Shown here: piece by piece, positions 52,159-61,446 of the stretch
Position numbering within the stretch: the first letter of the stretch is position 1
Layout: every line of letters begins with the position of its first letter
Assembly: GCA_947503625.1 (NCBI GenBank)
Contig: CANNEK010000001.1
Span: 1,172,152-1,236,151, forward strand
DNA length: 64,000 nt
Source: an uncultured Kordiimonas sp.
Lineage (GTDB): Bacteria; Pseudomonadota; Alphaproteobacteria; Sphingomonadales; Kordiimonadaceae
Reading direction: 5' to 3'
Notes under the pieces: generated by a model
The model's database searches: none
Seen by the model: only the letters and a program-made list of their open reading frames with translations
What the model was told of the DNA's origin: nothing
Program-made: the position numbers and the translations under genes

Positions 52159-53130
52159 ATGCGCCACACAACTCATATTGAAACCTGGCCTTTAAAAGTG
52201 CCTTTTGTGATTTCGCGCCGGACTTGTGAAGCGGCGGACGTTCTGACCGTAACACTGGAGCGGAACGGACACATTGGCCGCAGTGAAGCAGCAGGCATCA
52301 ACTATAAGGGCGAAACACCGCAATCGATGGCGCATGAAATCAATGCCTTTATGGCCAGCGCACACCGCCCCGTTACCCGCCAGATGATGCTGAACACAAT
52401 GCCTGCTGGTGGCGCGCGCAATGCGCTTGATTGCGCACTTTGGGACCTGGAAGCAAAAGAGACCGGATCAAGCGTCTTTGAATTGTCCGGGGCTCTATCC
52501 GGTGCGGTGCAAACCGCTTTTACCCTGAGTGTTGGCACACCGAAAGCGATGGCAGAAGCAGCTGCATCGAACTCCCTGCCTGTTCTGAAGCTAAAGCTTG
52601 CGGGCATAAACGCGGTGGAATGCGTTGCTGCGGTTCGAAATGCTCGGCCGGATGCCAGCATCATTGTGGACGCCAATGAAGCGCTGAGTTTCGAAGACCT
52701 GAAGGTTATTGCACCGCAACTTGCAGACTTGCGCGTTTCGCTGATTGAACAACCTCTGCACCGCGATAGTGACGAAGTGCTAGCGGGCTATACGAGCCCT
52801 GTACCGTTATGTGCGGATGAAAGCTGCATGACCGCTACCGACCTGCCAAGGCTTAAGCGCCTGTACAAGTGCATAAACATCAAGCTTGATAAAACCGGCG
52901 GGCTGACAGCAGCCATTAAACTCGCTGATGAAGCAGAGAGAATGGGTATCAACCTGATGGTCGGCTGCATGCTTGGCACGTCGCTGGCAATGGCCCCTGC
53001 CATGATTGTTGCGCCAAGATGCCAGTTTGTCGACCTTGACGGACCGCTTTTGCTGGCAAAAGATCGCAAAGCAGGCCTGGATGTTGAGCATGGCACTATC
53101 CGGCCACCAACGGCTGCATTGTGGGGTTAA
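52159..53130 (+). CDS. Dipeptide epimerase (L-Ala-D/L-Glu type), enolase superfamily, 323 aa
   Basis: Enolase-superfamily racemase/epimerase of the muconate-lactonizing subgroup. The acid/base Lys pair is LKLKLAG (first) and KLDKTGG (second), with metal ligands Asp in IIVDANEA, Glu in IEQPL and Asp in CADES. This residue set fits L-Ala-D/L-Glu epimerase, used in recycling peptidoglycan-derived dipeptides; the exact dipeptide is not provable from sequence. The ATG directly follows the UbiX stop codon, so the two are translationally coupled. AACGGG is a poor ribosome site. Confidence 0.88.
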   Translation: MRHTTHIETWPLKVPFVISRRTCEAADVLTVTLERNGHIGRSEAAGINYKGETPQSMAHEINAFMASAHRPVTRQMMLNTMPAGGARNALDCALWDLEAKETGSSVFELSGALSGAVQTAFTLSVGTPKAMAEAAASNSLPVLKLKLAGINAVECVAAVRNARPDASIIVDANEALSFEDLKVIAPQLADLRVSLIEQPLHRDSDEVLAGYTSPVPLCADESCMTATDLPRLKRLYKCINIKLDKTGGLTAAIKLADEAERMGINLMVGCMLGTSLAMAPAMIVAPRCQFVDLDGPLLLAKDRKAGLDVEHGTIRPPTAALWG

Positions 53131-53239
53131 CAGCCTTCACTCGCACTTAGTTACATGTGAAACCGAATTGCCTTGCACAGGCTCTCACCTTCAGGCAATA
53201 AAACCACTCACTTCCTTGCACGCAACATGGGTCACTGTC

Positions 53240-54268
53240 ATGAAAGCACTTGTCAAACAGCAAGCAGAGGTCGGTCTCTGGCTTGAGGACGTTCCGGAAC
53301 CTGAAGTTGGCATCAATGATGTTCTGATCAAGGTCAAGCGCACCGCAATTTGCGGCACTGATATGCACATCTATAACTGGGATGAATGGGCGCAAAAAAC
53401 CATTCCGGTTCCCATGGTTGTTGGTCACGAATTCGTTGGTGAAATTGTCGAGGTTGGCTCGAATGTGATCGACTTTCACAAGGGGCAAATTGTTTCAGGC
53501 GAAGGGCATGTTGTTTGCGGACGCTGCCGCAACTGTATGGCAGGGCGTCGTCATCTGTGCGCGCACACCAGCGGTATCGGTGTGAACCGCCCCGGTTCTT
53601 TTGCAGAATATGTCGCACTGCCGATGTCAAATGTGTGGGAACACGGAGAAGGCATTGACCTTGACGTAGCGTCCCTTTTCGATCCGTTGGGCAATGCGGT
53701 TCACACAGCGCTTCAATGGGATTTGCTGGGTGAAGATGTGCTGATCACCGGCGCGGGCCCAATTGGCGCAATGGCTGCCGCCGTCTGCAAGCATGCTGGC
53801 GCACGACATGTGGTGATCACCGACGTTCTCCCGGACCGCCTTGCGCTCGCAGCAAAACTGGGCGCGACACGTACTGTCGATGTGCGCTACGAAAAGCTCG
53901 CGGATGTGCAGAAAGAACTGGGCATGAGCGAAGGGTTCGACGTGGGCCTTGAGATGTCAGGCAACAGCATGGCTTTCAATGACCTGATCGAAAGCATGTG
54001 CCACGGCGGCAAGGTCTCGATCCTGGGCATCCCTGCGAAAGGAGCAGAGATTAACTGGGAAACGGTGATCTTCAACATGCTGACCCTCAAAGGCATCTAT
54101 GGTCGGGAGATGTACGAAACCTGGTACAAGATGTCGGTAATGATCGAAAGCGGCCTGGATATCGCGCCTGTGATAACCCACCGCCTGCCCTATGCTGATT
54201 TTCAGCGGGGTTTTGATCTGATGAATGCGGGCGACGCCAGCAAAGTTGTTCTGAACTGGGAAGCATAA
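53240..54268 (+). CDS. tdh: L-threonine 3-dehydrogenase, 342 aa
   Basis: Zinc-dependent MDR enzyme oxidising threonine to 2-amino-3-ketobutyrate with NAD. Catalytic zinc ligands are seen in [18 protein letters not shown] and [12 protein letters not shown]; the structural zinc Cys set is [15 protein letters not shown]. The Rossmann motif is [12 protein letters not shown]. Length (342) equals E. coli Tdh (341), supporting the start at 53240 despite the longer open frame. Kbl follows nine bases after. Together they convert threonine to glycine and acetyl-CoA. Confidence 0.97.
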   Translation: MKALVKQQAEVGLWLEDVPEPEVGINDVLIKVKRTAICGTDMHIYNWDEWAQKTIPVPMVVGHEFVGEIVEVGSNVIDFHKGQIVSGEGHVVCGRCRNCMAGRRHLCAHTSGIGVNRPGSFAEYVALPMSNVWEHGEGIDLDVASLFDPLGNAVHTALQWDLLGEDVLITGAGPIGAMAAAVCKHAGARHVVITDVLPDRLALAAKLGATRTVDVRYEKLADVQKELGMSEGFDVGLEMSGNSMAFNDLIESMCHGGKVSILGIPAKGAEINWETVIFNMLTLKGIYGREMYETWYKMSVMIESGLDIAPVITHRLPYADFQRGFDLMNAGDASKVVLNWEA

Positions 54269-54277
54269 GGGCACGTT

Positions 54278-55468
54278 ATGTACGGAAATTTCAAAAACCA
54301 TCTGTCTGCACAGCTTGATGAAATCAGGGACGCGGGCCTCTATAAAAACGAACGCGAGATCACTACCCCGCAAGGAGCCTCGGTTGGCATTACAGGCGGT
54401 CAGGAAGTGATCAACCTGTGCGCCAACAATTATCTGGGCCTGGCGCAACATCCCGAAGTGAACGCTGCAGCAATGCAGGGGCTGAAGGACTGGGGCTACG
54501 GCATGGCGTCTGTGCGGTTCATATGCGGCACACAAACCCTGCACAAAGAGCTTGAGGAAAAGATCAGCGAGTTTCTGGAGATGGAAGACACCATTCTCTA
54601 TCCCAGTTGTTTTGATGCCAATGGTGGCCTTTTTGAAACCATTCTGGGGGCCGAAGATGCCGTTATTTCAGATGAACTGAACCACGCCAGCATTATCGAT
54701 GGCGTGCGGTTATGCAAAGCACAGCGCTACCGCTACAAAAACAACGATATGGCTGACCTTGAAGCTCAGCTAAAAGCCGCAGATGCAGCCGGCGCGCGCT
54801 ATAAGCTGATCACCACAGACGGTGTGTTCTCGATGGATGGCTACATCGCCCAGCTCGATAAAATTTGTGACCTGGCCGACAAATACGGCGCACTGGTGCA
54901 TTTTGACGATTGCCACGCTACCGGCTTCATCGGTGCAGGCGGCAAGGGCACGCACGAACATTGTGACTGCATTGACCGCGTCGACATTGTAACCGGCACC
55001 CTCGGCAAAGCCCTTGGCGGCGCAAGCGGTGGTTACACCAGCGGCAAACGCGAGATTATCGAACTGCTGCGCCAGCGCTCAAGGCCTTACCTGTTTTCAA
55101 ATACCGTGGCTCCGCCGGTTGTCGCCGGCGCGATCAAGGCAATTGAGCTTGTCACACAATCAAACGACTTGCGGCAAAAACTCGCTGAAAACACCACCTA
55201 CTTCCGGGAAAAGATGGAAGCTCTGGGCTTTGATCTGTTGCCGGGCGAACACGCGATTGTGCCCGTCATGCTGTATGATGCCGCAACAGCCGCCAGGTTT
55301 GCCGATGAAATGCTGAAGTGCGGTATCTATGTGGTGGCTTTCTCATTCCCGGTTGTACCCAAAGGCAAAGCCCGCATCCGCACGCAGATGTCTGCGGCCC
55401 TGACCCGGGAAGAGCTGGACAAGGCGATCAACGCCTTTGCCGAGGTTAAAGAGCTTCTGGAAGACTGA
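54278..55468 (+). CDS. kbl: 2-amino-3-ketobutyrate CoA ligase, 396 aa
   Basis: PLP-dependent alpha-oxoamine synthase that splits 2-amino-3-ketobutyrate with CoA to glycine and acetyl-CoA. Motifs: [66 protein letters not shown], and the PLP lysine in [18 protein letters not shown]. Length equals the family. It is coupled to tdh. Converges with the peptidase gene at 55515. Confidence 0.97.
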   Translation: MYGNFKNHLSAQLDEIRDAGLYKNEREITTPQGASVGITGGQEVINLCANNYLGLAQHPEVNAAAMQGLKDWGYGMASVRFICGTQTLHKELEEKISEFLEMEDTILYPSCFDANGGLFETILGAEDAVISDELNHASIIDGVRLCKAQRYRYKNNDMADLEAQLKAADAAGARYKLITTDGVFSMDGYIAQLDKICDLADKYGALVHFDDCHATGFIGAGGKGTHEHCDCIDRVDIVTGTLGKALGGASGGYTSGKREIIELLRQRSRPYLFSNTVAPPVVAGAIKAIELVTQSNDLRQKLAENTTYFREKMEALGFDLLPGEHAIVPVMLYDAATAARFADEMLKCGIYVVAFSFPVVPKGKARIRTQMSAALTREELDKAINAFAEVKELLED

Positions 55469-55514
55469 TCAGCAACACGGCCGATAGTATATCGCCGGTC
55501 AATAGAATCGGCGG

Positions 55515-56243
55515 TCAGGAGCGGTATTTTTGCTGCACAAAAGTGCACCAGCCAGCCTCGAACGCGCTTTGCTCGGTTCCGAGCGCGGCCAGCGTGTCTC
55601 CGTTTGCCTTTATCAACTCCGGTAACGCGGCGGCACCCCATTTCGAGGTAATGAATTCACCAAGCAGGTAACCGGACCGGTATATTGACCCTCCACGGTC
55701 GAACGGGGAACTAAGTGTTTCAAGGGACGGGCATTCGCCAGCATCAAACTGCTTGCTTGAAGCAGGGTCGACAAATTCCCCTGCCAGAAAAATCGCCGCA
55801 GCCTCCCAGAGCCATCGGGGGTTGTTACCAAAATCCGGGTTAAGGTTCAGCGTGGCAGCATGGACAAATTCGTGTACAGCCTCTTTTTGTGCTGAAAGGT
55901 TGTTATGAAAAAGCAGCCTGATTTCACTCTCGCCCGTAACGTATCCTCGCGACCCCGGTGCCCGCATGCCAAGCGTTGCTTCCATCGCATCCTGGTAATC
56001 TTGTTCATCCCGCCAAATCTGGACTGTGATAGGGGGCAGACTGGCCAATCCGAGACTCGTCATAACGCGGTCCCGGTTTTCGGCCAATGCCACTTCAATA
56101 TGAGCGACCTGTTGTGCGGTCAGGTCGCCATACAATACATATGTGAAGCCATCGTCTTTCGCACGCACACCAGCACCGAGCATCAAAAACAGCAGGCAGG
56201 ATACCCACAAGAAAACCGGCAATTTTCCAAAGCGTTCAGTCAT
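55515..56243 (-). CDS. Exported peptidase-MA-like (gluzincin) protein, 242 aa
   Basis: Signal peptide (LPVFLWVSCLLFLMLGAGVRA) followed by a zinc-peptidase-like domain. The motif VHEFVHAATLNL contains HExxH and the third ligand is the Glu of NPRWLWEAAAIFLAGEF, the arrangement of the MA clan gluzincins. Substrate is unknown. The start at 56243 gives the signal peptide; the frame opens at 56273. Small lone gene, tail to tail with kbl. Confidence 0.75.
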   Translation of the reverse strand: MTERFGKLPVFLWVSCLLFLMLGAGVRAKDDGFTYVLYGDLTAQQVAHIEVALAENRDRVMTSLGLASLPPITVQIWRDEQDYQDAMEATLGMRAPGSRGYVTGESEIRLLFHNNLSAQKEAVHEFVHAATLNLNPDFGNNPRWLWEAAAIFLAGEFVDPASSKQFDAGECPSLETLSSPFDRGGSIYRSGYLLGEFITSKWGAAALPELIKANGDTLAALGTEQSAFEAGWCTFVQQKYRS

Positions 56244-56366
56244 GCTGTTTGGGGCTCCCCATATCAAAAGCAAGTGCTCGAAGGCTACCTGCCAGCATAG
56301 GCCAGTTGAATGAAGGCGGATAGACTGATTGCCAGATTTATTTTCAAAGCCGTCGGGTCCGGTGGC

Positions 56367-56999
56367 TTAGTAACGCCGTTCGGGATAGTTAACCGCCACT
56401 GCACCAGTCACAACGAGAATTATCAAGGCCAGCAATCCCAACACGAGCAAACCGTTCGGCAGATGCACAGCCTGTACAACCATGCGTTCATTCTGTTTGA
56501 TTGCTGCCCACTTGTGCTCGGATGCTCCGGCAAATTCATCGCTTGCGAACAGGTCCGCTATGTCCCGGCGACTGCGATAGCGAACAATGACCACACGATC
56601 CCAGCTTGATGCAAACGCATCCGACCAGCTGCTGCCAAATATGGGATGCGAGGCCCGCGCCGCAAGCAGCCTGACCATAACAGCACTGAAACGGTTATAG
56701 GCTTCTGCGCCTGTACCACTATGGGCAGAACCGTCACCGTACACCGCCTGACCATGAAAACGGTACAGGTTGACCGTATAAAACGGCAAGCCGTCGTCAT
56801 CCTGAAGGAATTGCCTGAGGGCCTGCAGGTCGTGCCGCACAATCCCGGCATCCGTCTGCGCCTGAAATTTTGCCATGTAGGTGTCGACCTCGGCTTGATC
56901 CAGCGCTCTGCCGGCAAACTGGTACCAATAAGCCGCTACTGCGACGGCCAGGGCGGCAACAAGGATCGCATAAACTCTGCCATTCAGGGCCCGGTTCAT
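56367..56999 (-). CDS. Membrane-anchored DUF1330-like protein, 210 aa
   Basis: One N-terminal helix (about residues 9-27, VYAILVAALAVAVAAYW), a soluble part of about 150 residues, and a C-terminal helix (GLLVLGLLALIILVVTGAVAV). The soluble part has the dimeric alpha/beta-barrel pattern (FYTVNLYRF then SDAFASSWDRVVIVRYRSRRDIADLF). Similar domains are annotated as DUF1330. Function unknown. It is divergent from an HxlR-type regulator and has a repeated palindrome upstream, so it is very probably the regulator's target. Confidence 0.6.
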   Translation of the reverse strand: MNRALNGRVYAILVAALAVAVAAYWYQFAGRALDQAEVDTYMAKFQAQTDAGIVRHDLQALRQFLQDDDGLPFYTVNLYRFHGQAVYGDGSAHSGTGAEAYNRFSAVMVRLLAARASHPIFGSSWSDAFASSWDRVVIVRYRSRRDIADLFASDEFAGASEHKWAAIKQNERMVVQAVHLPNGLLVLGLLALIILVVTGAVAVNYPERRY

Positions 57000-57011
57000 C
57001 TTTAGCTCCAA

Positions 57012-57034
57012 TTCACTTTCATTTTGCAAGTGAA
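57012..57034. promoter_or_regulatory. HxlR operator candidate 1 (perfect 7-9-7 inverted repeat)
   Basis: TTCACTT and AAGTGAA flank the nine-base TCATTTTGC. It shares the core CATTTTGCAAGTG with the second site 30-40 bases away. Lies between the divergent membrane protein and regulator genes. Confidence 0.65.
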
Positions 57035-57051
57035 CTTAACCTGCATTCAAA

Positions 57052-57068
57052 ACTTGCATTTTGCAAGT
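57052..57068. promoter_or_regulatory. HxlR operator candidate 2 (perfect 6-5-6 inverted repeat)
   Basis: ACTTGC-ATTTT-GCAAGT, 22 bases before the regulator start at 57090. The two sites repeat the core CATTTTGCAAGTG in the same orientation. Autoregulation and control of the divergent gene are inferred. Confidence 0.7.
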
Positions 57069-57089
57069 GGTATTTCTACAAGAGAATAT

Positions 57090-57500
57090 ATGGTTAACAA
57101 TTCCGAACATTGCCGATCACACTGCCCGATCAACTTTCTGCTTGAAGCGCTGGGCGACAAATGGACCCTGCTGATTGTCCGGGACCTGATGTTCAAGGGT
57201 AAAAAACGCTTTGGTGAATTTCTTCAGTCCGACGAAAAGATCGCCACCAATATTTTGGCGGCACGGCTGAAAAAGCTGGAAGAAAACCACATAATCATCA
57301 AATCATCCGATCCGGAAAGCGGTTCAATGCGCCTCTACCAGCTTACTGACAAGGGCAAAGACCTGTTGCCGATCATGCTTGAAATCACCGACTGGAGCGC
57401 AAAGCACGATGCCCTGACCAATACACCGCCCGATTTCGCGGAGCGGCTGAAAACAGACAAAGCAGCAATCGCTGCCGATATTCTGGCTGCGCTTGAGTAA
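57090..57500 (+). CDS. HxlR-family winged-helix regulator, 136 aa
   Basis: HxlR signature: a conserved N-terminal Cys in CRSHCPINFLLEALGDKWTLLIVRDLM, followed by the winged helix FGEFLQSDEKIATNILAARLKKLEENHII and the wing SMRLYQLTDKGKDLLPIM. Dimer-forming regulators with redox or ligand sensing through the Cys. The ATG at 57090 gives a normal length; the frame is open 66 bases earlier. Divergent from the DUF1330-like gene and upstream of nitronate monooxygenase, so one or both may be its targets. Confidence 0.92.
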   Translation: MVNNSEHCRSHCPINFLLEALGDKWTLLIVRDLMFKGKKRFGEFLQSDEKIATNILAARLKKLEENHIIIKSSDPESGSMRLYQLTDKGKDLLPIMLEITDWSAKHDALTNTPPDFAERLKTDKAAIAADILAALE

Positions 57501-57598
57501 AGCATCAAATTTATTTTCTGGACTGTCGGGGCCGCTGGCCTAACTTCGTTGAGCAAGACACATCACCCGACGGGTGAAAGCAGGGAGATATATTTGCC

Positions 57599-58555
57599 AT
57601 GGCGATGCCAGAACAGCTTCAGAATTTGCGTATTCCGGTGATTGGATCACCGCTTTTCATCATTTCGAATCCGGATATTGTGATTGAGCAATGCAAGGCC
57701 GGTATTGTGGGCTCCTTCCCGGCACTCAACGCCCGGCCCGGGCCTGTTCTGGAAGAATGGCTGAAGCGCATCACCGGAGAGCTTGCCGCCTATAACGAGG
57801 CAAACCCTGACAAGCCGGCAGCGCCGTTTGCCGTCAACCAGATTGTGCACCGATCCAATGATCGTCTCGAGCATGACGTGGAAATGTGTGTGAAGTATAA
57901 AGTGCCAATCGTCATCACATCGCTTGGCGCACGCGTTGAGGTCAACGACGCTATCCACTCATATGGCGGTATTGTCTTGCATGACATCATCAACGACAAA
58001 TTTGCCCGCAAGGCAGTCGAAAAAGGCGCCGACGGACTTATTGCGGTAGCAGCCGGCGCTGGCGGCCATGCCGGCACCACGTCGCCATTTGCTCTCATTC
58101 AGGAAATTCGCCAGTGGTTTGACGGCCCTATCGCGCTCTCGGGCTCGATCGCCAACGGTGATGCCGTACTTGCCGCACAAGCCATGGGCGCAGACTTCGG
58201 CTATATCGGCTCAGCGTTCATTGCGACCAAAGAGGCCAATGCCGACGAGCGCTACAAGCAGGCAATCGTGGATTACCGCGCAGACGATATTGTTTACACC
58301 AACCTGTTCACAGGCGTGCACGGCAACTACCTCAAGCCGTCAATTGTCGATGCCGGCATGGACCCGGACAATCTGCCGGAAAGTGACCCGTCGAAGATGA
58401 GTTTCGGTTCGGGCGGAAGCGAAAAGTCCAAAGCCTGGAAAGACATCTGGGGCTGTGGTCAGGGCATTGGCGCTGTGGACGCCGTACGCACCACGGCAGA
58501 ATATGTCGATATCCTGGAAACACAATATAACGCTGCCAAAAAGCGCATTTGCTAG
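57599..58555 (+). CDS. Nitronate monooxygenase (2-nitropropane dioxygenase family), 318 aa
   Basis: FMN-dependent TIM-barrel enzyme that oxidises nitronates (or related nitroalkane anions) to carbonyl and nitrite. Motifs: RIPVIGSPLFIISNPD at the N-terminus, NQIVHRSNDRLEHDV, VAAGAGGHAGTTSPFALI (the GAGGHAG motif with the catalytic His) and PIALSGSIANGDAVLAAQAMGADFGYIGSAF (FMN phosphate loop). Ends before a terminator. It is 98 bases after the HxlR gene on the same strand, so co-regulation is likely. Confidence 0.92.
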   Translation: MAMPEQLQNLRIPVIGSPLFIISNPDIVIEQCKAGIVGSFPALNARPGPVLEEWLKRITGELAAYNEANPDKPAAPFAVNQIVHRSNDRLEHDVEMCVKYKVPIVITSLGARVEVNDAIHSYGGIVLHDIINDKFARKAVEKGADGLIAVAAGAGGHAGTTSPFALIQEIRQWFDGPIALSGSIANGDAVLAAQAMGADFGYIGSAFIATKEANADERYKQAIVDYRADDIVYTNLFTGVHGNYLKPSIVDAGMDPDNLPESDPSKMSFGSGGSEKSKAWKDIWGCGQGIGAVDAVRTTAEYVDILETQYNAAKKRIC

Positions 58556-58589
58556 GCTTTACCCGCCAAATCGGGTAGCAGGAAACGAT

Positions 58590-58634
58590 AAAAAACCTCT
58601 GGCGTGGCAACAGCCCACACCAGAGGTTTTTTGT
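58590..58634 (+). terminator. Rho-independent terminator after nitronate monooxygenase
   Basis: AAAAAACCTCTGG and CCAGAGGTTTTTT form a 13-base stem around a 17-base loop; the T run gives the poly-U tail. Confidence 0.93.
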
Positions 58635-58689
58635 TACAGCATCAACACATGTTTCATTATGCCTCTTGAATTGTCATGGTTAATCATTA

Positions 58690-58712
58690 ACTTTGTATTT
58701 CAAAGTACTTTG
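58690..58712. promoter_or_regulatory. Overlapping ACTTTG/CAAAGT repeats upstream of ABC-2 exporter
   Basis: ACTTTG-TATTT-CAAAGT (58690-58706, 6-5-6 inverted repeat) overlaps the perfect palindrome CAAAGTACTTTG (58701-58712). Three half-sites in a row, 16 bases before the ATG, look like an operator. Same geometry (6-5-6) as the HxlR site at 57052. Function inferred. Confidence 0.5.
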
Positions 58713-58727
58713 CATGATGAGAAAAAA

Positions 58728-59630
58728 ATGACCAGACAAGCTACCATCTCCGTTCAGGGCCTGCACAAGCGATACGGCGAAGTTCATGCCGTCAGGGGTG
58801 TGGATTTCAGCATCAACGCGGGCGAGTTCGTTGCCCTTATCGGTGCAAACGGCGCGGGTAAAACCAGCCTGTTATCGGTTCTTGCGGGCTTGTTGCCAGC
58901 CAGCGAAGGACAGGTCACCATCATGGGGGCCAAACCCGGTGCACTGAAGGTGCGGCAGGCCTGTGGTGCCATGCTTCAATCAACAGCACTCCCTGACGCC
59001 CTCAAAGTGCACGAGCTTCTGGAATTGTTTCGCAGCTATTACCCGGCACCGCAGCCCATGGCAGAGCTTCTGAAGACAACCGGCCTTTCCGACCTTCAAA
59101 ACAGGCGGTACAGCGCCCTGTCCGGCGGGCAGCAGCGCAGGGTTCAATTTGCGCTCGCGCTTGCAGGCAACCCCGGAATCCTCTTTCTCGACGAACCAAC
59201 CGTCGGGCTGGACATGGATATCCGCCGGGAGTTCTGGGCGACACTGCAGAACCTCAAGGTGTTGGGGGTAACAATTGTGCTCACCTCCCATTATCTCGAT
59301 GAGATCGAGGCGCTGGCGGACCGTCTGCTGATCATGAAAGAGGGTAAACTCATTGCTGATGACCCAACAGCAAAAATCAAACGGCGAGTGGAACACAAGA
59401 CCATCATCTGTGAAACGTCCCTGGATATACCGTTCCTGCAGTCGATGGACGGCGTGATCTCGGTTGATCAGGCAGGCAGATTGAAAACCATCGCCACCAA
59501 TAATGAAAACGGCGTTTTACTGACCATGCTCTCGAAGGACCCGAACCTCAAGGATCTACTGGTTGAGAGCAGCAGTCTGGAAAACGCTATCAGCGCGATG
59601 ATCGGCAATACAAATGGAGATTCAGCATGA
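58728..59630 (+). CDS. ABC exporter ATPase (ABC-2 / drug-type), 300 aa
   Basis: Walker A GANGAGKTSLLSVLAG, Q-loop MLQS, signature ALSGGQQRRVQFALAL, Walker B GILFLDEPTVGLDMD and H-loop VLTSHYLDEIE, the CcmA/NatA-like exporter pattern. The ATG at 58728 begins the normal N-terminus; the frame opens far upstream. A C-terminal domain of about 80 residues follows. It overlaps the permease gene by four bases (ATGA). The cargo is unknown: drugs, lipids and peptides are possible. Confidence 0.92.
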   Translation: MTRQATISVQGLHKRYGEVHAVRGVDFSINAGEFVALIGANGAGKTSLLSVLAGLLPASEGQVTIMGAKPGALKVRQACGAMLQSTALPDALKVHELLELFRSYYPAPQPMAELLKTTGLSDLQNRRYSALSGGQQRRVQFALALAGNPGILFLDEPTVGLDMDIRREFWATLQNLKVLGVTIVLTSHYLDEIEALADRLLIMKEGKLIADDPTAKIKRRVEHKTIICETSLDIPFLQSMDGVISVDQAGRLKTIATNNENGVLLTMLSKDPNLKDLLVESSSLENAISAMIGNTNGDSA

Positions 59631-60394
59631 CTGCCTCGACCACCTCACCCGCCGCAAAACCCCTGCTCTATTGGCTTGAGTGCAAATCTGAAATCCTAAA
59701 AGCAATCAGAACACCGCAGTTTGCCGTACCCACCATCGCGTTTCCCGTCGTCTTTTACCTGATTTTCGGGGTCATTCTGGCAGGTGACAACGGTGCCGGC
59801 CGGGCACGTTACCTGCTGGCCACCTTCGGCGCGTTCGGTGTTCTGGGGCCGGCTCTTTTTGGTTTCGGCGTTAATGTTGCGAACGAACGCAACAATGGCT
59901 GGCTGGACCTGAAGAAAATTTCGCCCATGCCTATATCGGCCTACATTTTGGCGAAATTATTTATGGCCATTGCCTTCGGTTTCATCGTTATCCTTATGCT
60001 GACCACAATTTCCCTGACAATGGGTGGTCTGCAGATGTCCCTCGCTGACTGGTCGATCATGACGGCAACACAACTCCTGTCTGCAATTCCCTTTGCCCTG
60101 ATGGGTATGGCGATCGGATTTCGGGTTTCGACCGAAGCGGCACCCGCCATCGTCAATGTGCTGTTTTTACTGATGTCGGTTTTTGGCGGCCTTTGGGTAC
60201 CCATCAACCTGTTTCCGGAGATCTTGCAGAAAGTCGCATGGGCTTTGCCGACATTCCATAGCGGCCAGCTGGCGCTGGCAAGTGCGGGGTTAACTTCAGG
60301 CGTCAATGTCGCATTTCATATTGCCGGGCTGGCTGTGTTCTCGGCTCTGATGGCTGTTCTGGCAGCCAGAAACTATGGGAAAATGAGTGCTTAG
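59627..60394 (+). CDS. ABC-2-type exporter permease, 255 aa
   Basis: Six hydrophobic segments of the ABC-2 family: FAVPTIAFPVVFYLIFGVIL, LLATFGAFGVLGPALFGFGV, ILAKLFMAIAFGFIVILMLT, LLSAIPFALMGMAIGFRV, IVNVLFLLMSVFGGLWVP and the final one ending LAARNYGKMSA. The EK-type motif LDLKKISPMPISAYILAK is present. Together with the upstream ATPase it forms a complete exporter. Its stop lies 11 bases from the end of the convergent nitrilase gene. Confidence 0.92.
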   Translation: MTASTTSPAAKPLLYWLECKSEILKAIRTPQFAVPTIAFPVVFYLIFGVILAGDNGAGRARYLLATFGAFGVLGPALFGFGVNVANERNNGWLDLKKISPMPISAYILAKLFMAIAFGFIVILMLTTISLTMGGLQMSLADWSIMTATQLLSAIPFALMGMAIGFRVSTEAAPAIVNVLFLLMSVFGGLWVPINLFPEILQKVAWALPTFHSGQLALASAGLTSGVNVAFHIAGLAVFSALMAVLAARNYGKMSA

Positions 60395-60404
60395 GCCCGA
60401 AGCC

Positions 60405-61331
60405 TCACTCGGGTCTCACCAGCTTCTGCGGCTCCTCGTTCACTGACAGGGTGAAAACGTCAGGGCGGGCATAATGACCCACCACGTCCATATCGTATTT
60501 GCCGCGCACAATTTCGGACTTGTCCAGCTCGGCGGCGAGAATGGTTTCCTGCCCGAACACTGGCCCGGCCAGCACCTCGCCAAGCGGCGATACAATGCAG
60601 CTGCCGCCACGGATGAGAACCGTATCGGGTGTGTCTCCCTGGATAGGGTCAAAATCCTCTGGTCCATCACCGCGGGTCAGAAACTGGCAGGCAGACAAAA
60701 CAAAACAACGGCCTTCAAGCGCGATGGTCTGCATCGTTGGCAACCAAACGTCCCGGTCATCGACTGTGGGTGCGCAATAAAACTCCACTCCCTTTTGATA
60801 CATGGCAAGCCGAAGCTGCGGCATGTAATTCTCCCAGCAGATGGCACCACCGAGCGTGCCAATATCTGTTTTGGGAGCAGCAAGCGTAGAACCATCACCA
60901 AAACCCCAGACAACACGTTCCAGTGCGGTCGGCATCAACTTGCGATGTTTGTCAATCAACCTGCCATCCGGCGCAAAATAAAGCGCCGTGCAATATAGCG
61001 TACCACCATCCCGTTCGATCACACCCACCACAAGATACACATGGTTTTTGGCAGCAATCTCGCCAATCATCTGCGTCTCGGTGCCGGGCACATCAATGGC
61101 ACTGTCATAATAACGCCTGAACGTGTCCCGCCCTTCTGGCGAACGGGAACCAAGCCGAACGCCAAAATCTATACCTTTGGGATAACCACCCACGAATGCC
61201 TCCGGGAAGACAACAAGTTGCGGGTTCTCTGTTTTTGCCTGCGATGTCAGTTCAGCAAGCTTTTCGAGGGTAGCGGGCGTATCATAAAGAACAGAACCCG
61301 CCTGCACCACGGCACCAATGATGGATGTCAC
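60405..61331 (-). CDS. Second nitrilase (carbon-nitrogen hydrolase), 308 aa
   Basis: GTG start at 61331, with AGGAG seven bases upstream; the open frame runs 45 bases further. Catalytic Glu is in VVFPEAFVGGYPKG, Lys in DKHRKLMPTALERVVWG and Cys in GGAICWENYMPQLR. Also contains the nitrilase-type CAPTVDDRDVW and GRCFVLSACQF. These blocks resemble the nitrilases of plants and bacteria (aromatic/aliphatic branch). It faces the ABC permease gene tail to tail. Second nitrilase in the window, related in layout to the one at 29980 but distinct in sequence. Confidence 0.92.
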   Translation of the reverse strand: MTSIIGAVVQAGSVLYDTPATLEKLAELTSQAKTENPQLVVFPEAFVGGYPKGIDFGVRLGSRSPEGRDTFRRYYDSAIDVPGTETQMIGEIAAKNHVYLVVGVIERDGGTLYCTALYFAPDGRLIDKHRKLMPTALERVVWGFGDGSTLAAPKTDIGTLGGAICWENYMPQLRLAMYQKGVEFYCAPTVDDRDVWLPTMQTIALEGRCFVLSACQFLTRGDGPEDFDPIQGDTPDTVLIRGGSCIVSPLGEVLAGPVFGQETILAAELDKSEIVRGKYDMDVVGHYARPDVFTLSVNEEPQKLVRPE

Positions 61332-61446
61332 GCGCTTCTCCTTTGTTTTGTTCGTCTTAGGACAGAACGCCCGCATCTACAAAAGCAATTCGTTTCACTC
61401 ACTCTAATGTGAGCATCCGGCATGTGCCGATACCATGGGAAACCGG

